In this document: in pieces, positions 1-5,264 of the stretch
Layout of the letters: the number at the start of each line of letters is the position of its first letter
How positions within the stretch are numbered: position 1 is the stretch's first letter
Assembly: GCA_002436115.1 (NCBI GenBank)
Contig: DIXV01000138.1
Location: forward strand, 21,786-27,049
Source: Streptococcus sp. UBA6071
Lineage (GTDB): Bacteria; Bacillota; Bacilli; Lactobacillales; Streptococcaceae
Length of the DNA: 5,264 nucleotides
Direction: 5' to 3'
The notes under the pieces: model-generated
Seen by the model: the letters and a program-made list of their open reading frames with translations, nothing else
Database searches by the model: none
What the model was told of the DNA's origin: nothing
Made by a program: the position numbers and the translations under genes

Positions 1-3000
1 CGCTTAATTATGCATCTGTAACGGTTGTCTTAGACAATACTGACCAGTTTATCAAAGACAGGCAGCCTGAGATTAAAGTGGAACGTCAGATTTACAGAAA
101 TGGTGATAGCGACTATTTAATTGACGGCAAAAAGGTTCGTTTACGAGACATTCATGACTTGTTTATGGATACTGGTCTTGGCAGAGACTCATTCTCAATC
201 ATTTCACAGGGCAGAGTTGAAGCGATTTTTAATTCGAAACCAGAAGAACGTCGTGCCATTTTTGAAGAAGCGGCAGGCGTACTCAAGTACAAGACGCGCA
301 AAAAAGAAACAGAGAGTAAGCTTAACCAGACCCAAGGAAACCTGGATCGTCTGGAGGACATTATCCATGAGTTAGACAACCAGTTGACCCCTTTGATTAA
401 GCAGGCAGAGGTTGCCAAAAAATTTCTGACTCTGGATGAGAAACGCAAGGAGTCTTATCTTGATGTCTTAGTCGCACAGATTAAGGCAGGGAAGGCTGAC
501 TTGACCAATCAAGAAGAGAAGGTAAAAGAGGTCAAAGCAGACTTAACTACCTACTATGCCCATCGGGAACAGATGGAAACTGAGAATCAGACCTTGAAAA
601 AGCAACGCCATAACATTCAGGCAGAAAGCGAACGTTTGCAGGAAGAAGTGGTAAGTCTCACTCAGATGATTTCGGACTTAGAAGGTAAGATTGCACTTTA
701 TGATTTAGAGGCTAACCAGAAAGCAGCCAGTAAAGCTGAAGCGCAAGGACGGTTAGAAACCTTAGAAAGACGACAAAAAGAGGTTGAAGAAGAGCTCCTT
801 GGAAAAGCTTCGGCTCAGGAAGAAATGCAGGGAGACTTGACAGTCGTTCAGGCTAAGATTGTAGACTTGACTGCTGAAATCGCTAATTATTCTGAAAATC
901 CCGATAAGGTGATTGAAGGGTTGAGAGATTCATATGTCAAGCTCATGCAAGATGAAGTAGCCAAATCTAATCAAGTCACCGCTCTGGAAGGTCAGATTGA
1001 TACCTTGACTCAGGCGTCAGAAAGTCAAGCCGCAGAGGTTGCCAAACTCAATCAAGACTTAGTCCTTGCTAAAGAAGAGGCTAGGAAAGGACAAGAAGCC
1101 TTAGAAGAGGCGCAAAATTCAGTTCGTGATTTATTGACAGACTACCAGAAAGCGTCTAACAAGTATCAAGTATTGGAAAAGGATTATCAGGACCAACGCG
1201 AAAACATGTTTGCACTCATGGATGATGTCAAAGCGAAAACAGCTCGTCGTCAGAGTTTGGAAAACATTCTTAAAAATCATACGCATTTTTATGCTGGGGT
1301 AAGAAGTGTCCTGCAAGAGGCTGGGAAACTAGGTGGCATCCTTGGAGCAGTCAGTGACCATCTCAATTTTAACCCAACTTATCAGACAGCCCTTGAAGTC
1401 GCTCTAGGAGCTGCTAGTCAACATATTATCGTGGAGGATGAGAAGGCGGCGACAAGAGCCATCGCTTTTCTTAAAAAAAATCGTCAGGGCAGGGCCACCT
1501 TTTTACCGTTGACGACCATTAAACCCCGTCAGTTATCGGCACATCACCTCACCAACTTACAAGAGCAGAGAGGTTTTCTTGGTGTGGCTGTAGACTTGGT
1601 CAGCTTTCCTTCTGATGTCAGTCCGATTTTTCAAAACCTTTTAGGATTAACGGCTGTTTTTGAAACGCTTGAGCAAGCAAATCAAGCAGCTCGTCAAACT
1701 CGTTTTCAGGTAAGATTGGTAACGCTTGACGGTTCAGAAATCCGTCCCGGCGGATCTTATGCTGGTGGTGCCAACCGAAACAATAACAGTAGCTTTATCA
1801 AGCCCGAGTTAGATAGCCTTATCAAAGAAGTGACCGAACTTGAAGAACAGCTTCAAAAGGTGGAAAAAAAGGTTGCCAATCAAAAGGATCAGTTGCTTGA
1901 CCAACAGGAACGTTTGTCTGAATTGAAAGAAAAAGGAGAACAAGCCCGATTGGCTGAGCAGAAATCAGCGCTGTACTATCAGACTTTAGCCAGTCGCCTA
2001 TCTGATCTAACAGCACTTGCTTCTGGTCAGGCTGATACCGATGCCTTAATAGATATAAAAGACTTAGAAAAGCAATTAATGACCTTGAAGGCCTCACTAA
2101 CACAACTTGATCAAGACAAAAAGGCGCTTAATCAGCAAATTAATCAAGTTAAAGACAACAAGGATGCAATTGAGTCTCATCTAAAGGGCCTCAATCAAGC
2201 GTTGTCAGATGCCAAGCTTCGTGAGAATCAGCTATCAAGCGAGTACGGTTTTTCTCAAACAGAAAAAGAGCGGTTAGAGACAGAAGCCCGTCGTTTAAAA
2301 GAGGAAATTTCAGGACTTGAAGGCTTAATGTCTGACAAGATGAGTCAAATCAGTCCTAAGGATAAGGAACAGTATGAGTCTCAATTGGAAAAAGGGAAAT
2401 CTAGAAAAGATAGCCTCACCCAGAAGCAGATTCGTCTGAAATTTGAGCTAGAAGATTTGGAAGCTCAATCAGAGGATTTGGCCGAGCGAATGGCTCAAGC
2501 AAGGACAAAGAATGATGACTTGATTCGCCGTCAAACAAAGCTAGAAGCTACTATCGAACACTTATCGGAAGCCTTACACCATTTGCTTGCAAATTTGGCT
2601 GAACATTTTCAGCTGAGCTTTGAAGCAGCAGAAGCTCAATCTAAGCCTATCGAACACTTATCGGAGGCTGAGCAGTCACTCAAACAGTTGGAAAGTCACA
2701 TTAGACGACTGGGTCCTGTTAACTTGGAAGCCATCGCTCAATTCGAAGAGGTCAGCCAACGTCTGGACTTTCTAAATAGCCAAAAGGAAGACCTTTTGTC
2801 AGCTAAAAACTTACTGTTAGAGACTATTCAAGGTATGGATAATGAGGTTAAAGAGCGTTTCCAAGAGACGTTTGAAGCGATTCGGGTATCCTTCCAACAA
2901 ACCTTTAAGCAGATGTTTGGAGGAGGCTCAGCAGACTTGATTTTGACAGAAACAGATTTGCTGACAGCTGGAATTGAGATTTCTGCTCAACCACCAGGTA

Positions 3001-3320
3001 AGAAAATCCAATCCTTGAACCTCATGTCAGGAGGCGAGAAAGCTCTCTCGGCCTTAGCCTTACTCTTTGCTATCATCCGTGTCAAAACGATTCCTTTCGT
3101 TATCTTAGATGAGGTTGAGGCTGCACTAGACGAAGCGAATGTGAAGCGGTTTGGAGATTACCTTAACCGTTTTGACAAATCCAGTCAGTTTATTGTTGTG
3201 ACGCACCGCAAAGGAACAATGGCAGCAGCAGATGCAATGTATGGTGTTACCATGCAAGAGTCAGGTGTGTCGAAGATTGTTTCGGTTAAATTAAAGGACT
3301 TAGAAAGAGAAGAAAAGTAA
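1..3320 (+). CDS. smc: Chromosome segregation/condensation protein Smc (5' end cut by window edge)
   Basis: Smc is the bacterial condensin ATPase. It forms a dimer that works with ScpA and ScpB to compact and segregate the chromosome. The first full codon is at base 3 and 1105 residues are visible, numbered here from that codon. By recalled comparison with streptococcal Smc (about 1179 aa), about 74 N-terminal residues including Walker A lie outside the window. Visible parts in order: the end of the N-terminal head with Q-loop SQGRVE (Gln69); a long heptad-like, Glu/Lys/Gln-rich coiled coil (about 95-425); the glycine-rich hinge (about 430-592, bases 1290-1778, ending near GGSYAGGAN); the returning coiled coil (about 600-900); and the C-terminal head from LGPVN (903). 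The head has signature LMSGGEK (Ser1009), Walker B VILDE (Asp1036, Glu1037), D-loop ALDEAN and the switch His1068 in THRKG. No frameshift or stop interrupts it. A GTG at base 78 is internal Val26, not the start. The gene upstream in streptococci is usually rnc, which is inference here. Confidence 0.98.
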   Translation, partial: LNYASVTVVLDNTDQFIKDRQPEIKVERQIYRNGDSDYLIDGKKVRLRDIHDLFMDTGLGRDSFSIISQGRVEAIFNSKPEERRAIFEEAAGVLKYKTRKKETESKLNQTQGNLDRLEDIIHELDNQLTPLIKQAEVAKKFLTLDEKRKESYLDVLVAQIKAGKADLTNQEEKVKEVKADLTTYYAHREQMETENQTLKKQRHNIQAESERLQEEVVSLTQMISDLEGKIALYDLEANQKAASKAEAQGRLETLERRQKEVEEELLGKASAQEEMQGDLTVVQAKIVDLTAEIANYSENPDKVIEGLRDSYVKLMQDEVAKSNQVTALEGQIDTLTQASESQAAEVAKLNQDLVLAKEEARKGQEALEEAQNSVRDLLTDYQKASNKYQVLEKDYQDQRENMFALMDDVKAKTARRQSLENILKNHTHFYAGVRSVLQEAGKLGGILGAVSDHLNFNPTYQTALEVALGAASQHIIVEDEKAATRAIAFLKKNRQGRATFLPLTTIKPRQLSAHHLTNLQEQRGFLGVAVDLVSFPSDVSPIFQNLLGLTAVFETLEQANQAARQTRFQVRLVTLDGSEIRPGGSYAGGANRNNNSSFIKPELDSLIKEVTELEEQLQKVEKKVANQKDQLLDQQERLSELKEKGEQARLAEQKSALYYQTLASRLSDLTALASGQADTDALIDIKDLEKQLMTLKASLTQLDQDKKALNQQINQVKDNKDAIESHLKGLNQALSDAKLRENQLSSEYGFSQTEKERLETEARRLKEEISGLEGLMSDKMSQISPKDKEQYESQLEKGKSRKDSLTQKQIRLKFELEDLEAQSEDLAERMAQARTKNDDLIRRQTKLEATIEHLSEALHHLLANLAEHFQLSFEAAEAQSKPIEHLSEAEQSLKQLESHIRRLGPVNLEAIAQFEEVSQRLDFLNSQKEDLLSAKNLLLETIQGMDNEVKERFQETFEAIRVSFQQTFKQMFGGGSADLILTETDLLTAGIEISAQPPGKKIQSLNLMSGGEKALSALALLFAIIRVKTIPFVILDEVEAALDEANVKRFGDYLNRFDKSSQFIVVTHRKGTMAAADAMYGVTMQESGVSKIVSVKLKDLEREEK
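2551..2665 (+). repeat. In-frame 19-bp direct repeat in smc encoding IEHLSEA twice
   Basis: Bases 2551-2569 and 2647-2665 are identical over 19 bp, 96 bp (32 codons) apart and in the same frame. Each copy gives Ile-Glu-His-Leu-Ser-Glu-Ala once the following codons are included. They lie in the C-terminal coiled-coil arm just before the head. The identity is exact at DNA level, codon choice included; whether it is a duplication or chance is not known. Confidence 0.75.
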
Positions 3321-3322
3321 TG
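3318..3322 (+). promoter_or_regulatory. smc/HAD stop-start overlap TAATG (translational coupling)
   Basis: The smc stop TAA shares its last base with the ATG of the first HAD gene. The upstream bases are purine-rich but contain no GGAGG-like core. Terminating smc ribosomes therefore probably re-initiate here. The overlap is seen directly; the coupling is inferred. Confidence 0.7.
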
Positions 3323-4120
3323 GCAGCAATAAAACTAATTGCAACCGATATGGATGGCACCTTTCTTGACGAGAAAGGAAACTATGACCGGCAACGTTTT
3401 CGTAACCTATTAACGAGATTACAGCAAAAAGGGATCCACTTTGTAGTTGCCAGTGGTCGCTCGTATTTGGCGTTAGAGAAGCTCATGTTTGATTTCCGAG
3501 AGGAAGTAATTTTTGTCGCAGAAAATGGCTCCTTGGTCATGGAAAGAGACCAAGTTCACTATCAATCCCTCATGCCTCAAGAGCTTTATCTTAAGGTTAT
3601 CCATGAACTTAGTACAGGACCCTTTGGCTCTCACCAAAAATTTCTGCTCTCAGGTAAAAGAGGAGCCTATGTTTTAGAAAGTAGTCTACCAGCCTATGTT
3701 GATCGGATGAATCAGTACTACGAGCAGGTTCAGTCAGTAGCTCATTTTAAGCAGGTAGAAGATGATATTTTCAAGATTACAGCCGATGTGGAGGAACACC
3801 ATATTTTAGAAGGAACTACTTGGTTGACTGAAAAGCTACCTGAGATCACAGCAGTGACGACTGGTTTTGAATCCATTGATGTGATCCAAAACCATGTAGA
3901 CAAAAGTAAGGGCTTAGAAGGTTTGTGTCACAGATTGAATATCAAACCAGAAGAAGTCGTAGCTTTTGGCGATAATCTTAATGATTTCGGAATGCTAGAA
4001 TATGCAGGCCTATCTATTGCAACAGCTAATGCACGCAAGGAGATTAAACAGCTAGCGGATCTGGTAATCGGCCCTTGTTCAGACGCCTCAGTTTTAAATT
4101 ATTTGGAGGAAACGATATGA
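3320..4120 (+). CDS. Cof-type HAD-IIB family phosphatase, SupH/YbiV-like
   Basis: This is a 266-aa haloacid dehalogenase superfamily hydrolase, probably a cytosolic Mg-dependent phosphatase of sugar phosphates or similar metabolites. All four HAD motifs are visible: DMDGT (nucleophile Asp10, acid/base Asp12), ASGRS (Ser45), a Lys in DKSKG (probably Lys195; Lys197 is the alternative) and GDNLND (Asp218, Asp222). The region between motifs II and III is the size of a C2B cap, and the length is normal for the Cof family. The N-terminal third (DMDGTFL, FVVASG, FVAENG) resembles E. coli SupH/YbiV as recalled. The start is the ATG that shares its A with the smc stop (TAATG). No clear Shine-Dalgarno sequence precedes it, only purine-rich AGAGAAGAAAAG, so translation is probably coupled to smc. 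The C-terminus lacks the DGVA-type motif present in the next gene. There is no signal peptide or membrane segment. Substrate unknown; the family call is firm and the subgroup is inference. Confidence 0.95.
   Translation: MAAIKLIATDMDGTFLDEKGNYDRQRFRNLLTRLQQKGIHFVVASGRSYLALEKLMFDFREEVIFVAENGSLVMERDQVHYQSLMPQELYLKVIHELSTGPFGSHQKFLLSGKRGAYVLESSLPAYVDRMNQYYEQVQSVAHFKQVEDDIFKITADVEEHHILEGTTWLTEKLPEITAVTTGFESIDVIQNHVDKSKGLEGLCHRLNIKPEEVVAFGDNLNDFGMLEYAGLSIATANARKEIKQLADLVIGPCSDASVLNYLEETI
4104..4119 (+). promoter_or_regulatory. Strong Shine-Dalgarno and ATGA overlap setting the start of the second HAD gene
   Basis: GGAGGA at 4105-4110 lies six bases before ATG 4117, a near-ideal ribosome binding site. 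It is contained in the last codons of the first HAD gene. The start overlaps that gene's TGA stop as ATGA. This decides the start against the upstream in-frame TTG at 4075 and allows both new initiation and re-initiation. Confidence 0.85.
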
Positions 4121-4932
4121 CCCAGGTAAAATTATTGGCCTTAGATTTAGATGGCACCTTACTCAATTCAAAGAAGCTGATTTCCAAGGCGAATAAACAG
4201 GCTCTGGCAGAAGCGCGTCAAAGGGGGGTGAAGGTTGTCTTGACAACTGGTCGTCCCTTGGCTGCCATTAGGGACTTTTTGGAAGAATTGGATTTGATTC
4301 GAGAAGATGATTATGCCATTACTTTCAATGGGGGGCTTATTCAACGAAATACAGGTCAGGTACTCTCTAAAACGGTTTTTGGCTATGAGGATGTTAAAAA
4401 GGTGTATGGGCTAACACAAACACTAGGAATCTCTTTAGATTTGATTGATGATGGAGATGTTTATGCTCTCCATTCTCCAGTTAGTAGCCTTTATCCAACT
4501 TGTAATGCCATGCTTAATCATATTCCAACCGATTTTTCTGATATTTCGCCTGACATGACCTTTAACAAGGGGATTTCCAGTTGTGATGCTCTTTTGTTGG
4601 ATAAGAGTTTGCCTTCTATTCCTAAGGAGTACCATGATTATTTTGAAATCTTTAAATCTAGGGACATTATTTTAGAGTGGAGTCCCAAAGGAGTTCACAA
4701 AGCTAACGGTTTGGCTAAATTAATCCAGCTGATAGGTCTCTCACAAGAGGAAGTGATGGCCTGTGGGGATGAAGCCAACGACTTAAGCATGATTGAATGG
4801 GCTGGCCATGGTATTGCCATGGCTAATGCCACAGACGCTATAAAAACAGTCGCAAATCGAGTTAGTCCTTTTAGCAATGATCAAGATGGCGTTGCTTGGG
4901 CAATTCAAGAGTACATTTTAAGAAAGGGGTAG
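4117..4932 (+). CDS. Cof-type HAD-IIB family phosphatase, YidA-like
   Basis: This is a 271-aa HAD-superfamily hydrolase, probably a soluble phosphatase of sugar or other small phosphates. The motifs are DLDGT (Asp10, Asp12), TTGRP (Thr44), HKANG (Lys195) and GDEAND (Asp218, Asp222), followed by the late-family DGVAWAI segment (258-264). Stretches such as VVLTTGRP and ITFNGGLI, together with the DGVA end, resemble E. coli YidA, which dephosphorylates several sugar phosphates; transferring that substrate range here is inference. The start is ATG 4117, which overlaps the previous stop as ATGA and has GGAGGA six bases upstream. An in-frame TTG at 4075 would add 14 residues ahead of the normal family N-terminus and has no good ribosome site, so it is rejected. 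It is a divergent paralogue of the preceding gene, with catalytic Asp and Lys residues at identical numbers. Two G6 tracts (4223-4228, 4330-4335) and a short GC-rich hairpin (4805-4823) lie inside it. Confidence 0.95.
   Translation: MTQVKLLALDLDGTLLNSKKLISKANKQALAEARQRGVKVVLTTGRPLAAIRDFLEELDLIREDDYAITFNGGLIQRNTGQVLSKTVFGYEDVKKVYGLTQTLGISLDLIDDGDVYALHSPVSSLYPTCNAMLNHIPTDFSDISPDMTFNKGISSCDALLLDKSLPSIPKEYHDYFEIFKSRDIILEWSPKGVHKANGLAKLIQLIGLSQEEVMACGDEANDLSMIEWAGHGIAMANATDAIKTVANRVSPFSNDQDGVAWAIQEYILRKG
4805..4823. repeat. Short GC-rich inverted repeat inside the second HAD gene
   Basis: GCCATGG and CCATGGC form a perfect 7-bp stem around the 5-base loop TATTG. No T-run follows, so it is not a rho-independent terminator. 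It encodes part of the conserved GHGIAMANA stretch after motif IV, so coding constraint may explain it. Confidence 0.5.
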
Positions 4933-4937
4933 TTATG
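4923..4937 (+). promoter_or_regulatory. Ribosome binding site and start of ftsY
   Basis: AAAGGGG at 4923-4929 sits five bases before ATG 4935 and overlaps the last codons of the second HAD gene. It is a moderate match to the anti-Shine-Dalgarno sequence. With only 2 bp between stop and start there is no room for a separate promoter or terminator in the gap, which supports co-transcription. Confidence 0.75.
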
Positions 4938-5264
4938 GGGTTATTTGATCGCTTATTTGGCACCACAGACGATAAATTGCAAGAAGATGAGCTGGTGACA
5001 GCAGAGGACACCACATCTGAAACCATGCCATCGACGATAACAGAAGAAAAACAAGAGGACGATCTCCGAAAGGACGATTCCCAAGGAATCTCAGTCGACT
5101 CTGAGCAGACAACGAGTCCAAAATCTAGTCTAGAGCGTGCTATGGAGATTCTCCAAGACAAGGAAAAACGTGCTGAAGCCGTTCGAGAGGCTCAGGAGAG
5201 ACAGGATGACAAGGAAGAGAAAGAGGGCCAAGTATTGGCCACCACTCAGGCAGAACAAAGAGAA
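4935..5264 (+). CDS. ftsY: Signal recognition particle receptor FtsY (3' end cut by window edge; N-terminal acidic region only)
   Basis: FtsY is the SRP-receptor GTPase. It docks ribosome-nascent chain-SRP complexes at the membrane next to the Sec translocon. Only 110 codons are visible and the frame is open to the window end. The protein starts MGLFDRLFG, a short amphipathic opening common in Firmicute FtsY and thought to help membrane contact. A low-complexity, strongly acidic tail follows: 32 Asp/Glu against 15 Lys/Arg in 110 residues, with charged helical stretches such as residues 66-97. This matches the variable A domain. The conserved N and G domains, which carry the GTP-binding motifs, lie beyond the window, so the call rests on the N-terminus, composition and gene order. 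The start ATG lies 2 bp after the upstream stop, with AAAGGGG ending five bases before it. Another acidic protein starting MGLF is possible but unlikely after smc and two HAD genes. Confidence 0.87.
   Translation, partial: MGLFDRLFGTTDDKLQEDELVTAEDTTSETMPSTITEEKQEDDLRKDDSQGISVDSEQTTSPKSSLERAMEILQDKEKRAEAVREAQERQDDKEEKEGQVLATTQAEQRE

Noticed and set aside
78..80. GTG as a possible start of a 1080-residue Smc.
   Set aside because: The same frame stays open to base 3 and encodes conserved Smc sequence (LNYASVTVVLDN) upstream. The GTG is an internal valine and the gene is cut by the window edge.
837..865. TTGACA at 837 (and others at 1134 and 2944) as internal -35 boxes.
   Set aside because: Each lies inside smc coding sequence and none has a good TATAAT-like box at 16-18 bp spacing. 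TTGACA-like words arise from repeated Leu-Thr and Asp-Leu-Thr codons.
405..1046. 15-bp direct repeat at 405-419 and 1032-1046 (both encoding AEVAK).
   Set aside because: It is short, far apart and in low-complexity coiled-coil sequence where the same residues and codons recur, so chance is enough.
1740..1755. Small inverted repeat ATCCG/CGGAT in the hinge coding region.
   Set aside because: It has only five base pairs and coincides with the conserved Arg-Pro-Gly-Gly codons, so protein coding explains it.
1822..2103. Minus-strand open frame of 93 codons within smc.
   Set aside because: It lies wholly antisense to conserved Smc coding sequence, resembles no recognised protein and has no convincing ribosome site; it is a shadow of the real gene.
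2106..2115. Perfect 10-bp palindrome CTTGATCAAG.
   Set aside because: It is a single short site within coding sequence with no partner copy or context suggesting an operator; it is expected by chance.
4075..4116. TTG at 4075 as an upstream start for the second HAD gene.
   Set aside because: It adds 14 residues before the usual family N-terminus, lies inside the first HAD gene and has no good ribosome site, while ATG 4117 has GGAGGA at ideal spacing.
4871..5161. Minus-strand open frames opposite the start of ftsY and the end of the second HAD gene.
   Set aside because: They are Ser-rich low-complexity translations expected from the complement of acidic coding sequence, and they conflict with well-supported + strand genes.

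Overview
The window looks like ordinary core chromosome of a low-to-moderate G+C Firmicute, most likely Streptococcus. The reasons are the streptococcal-looking Smc C-terminal head, the gene order smc - HAD phosphatase - HAD phosphatase - ftsY (recalled from streptococci, not searched), and the tight operon-style packing. The species cannot be fixed from this sequence alone.

Layout, all on the + strand. Bases 1-3320 are the 3' ~94% of smc, the condensin-like chromosome-organising ATPase. The window edge removes about 74 N-terminal codons, including the Walker A loop. Bases 3320-4120 encode a Cof-type (HAD-IIB) phosphatase of the SupH/YbiV kind. Bases 4117-4932 encode a second Cof-type phosphatase of the YidA kind. 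From 4935 to the window end is the first third or so of ftsY, the SRP receptor; only its acidic N-terminal A region is present. No gap between genes exceeds 2 bp, so there is no intergenic stretch to describe. I see no RNA gene, mobile element, CRISPR array or rho-independent terminator.

The genes look co-transcribed. smc and the first HAD gene share one base (TAATG), the two HAD genes overlap by 4 bp (ATGA) with a strong Shine-Dalgarno sequence, and ftsY starts 2 bp after the second HAD stop with its Shine-Dalgarno inside the upstream gene. The promoter must lie upstream of the window. Functionally the operon joins chromosome segregation (Smc) and co-translational membrane targeting (FtsY) with two small-molecule phosphatases whose substrates cannot be read from sequence.

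I did not find a convincing undescribed system. The points worth a second look are small: two correctly phased slippery A-tracts in smc, an in-frame duplicated heptapeptide in the Smc C-terminal arm, two paralogous HAD enzymes with catalytic residues at the same positions, a GC-rich hairpin in the second HAD gene, and two G6 tracts in that gene.
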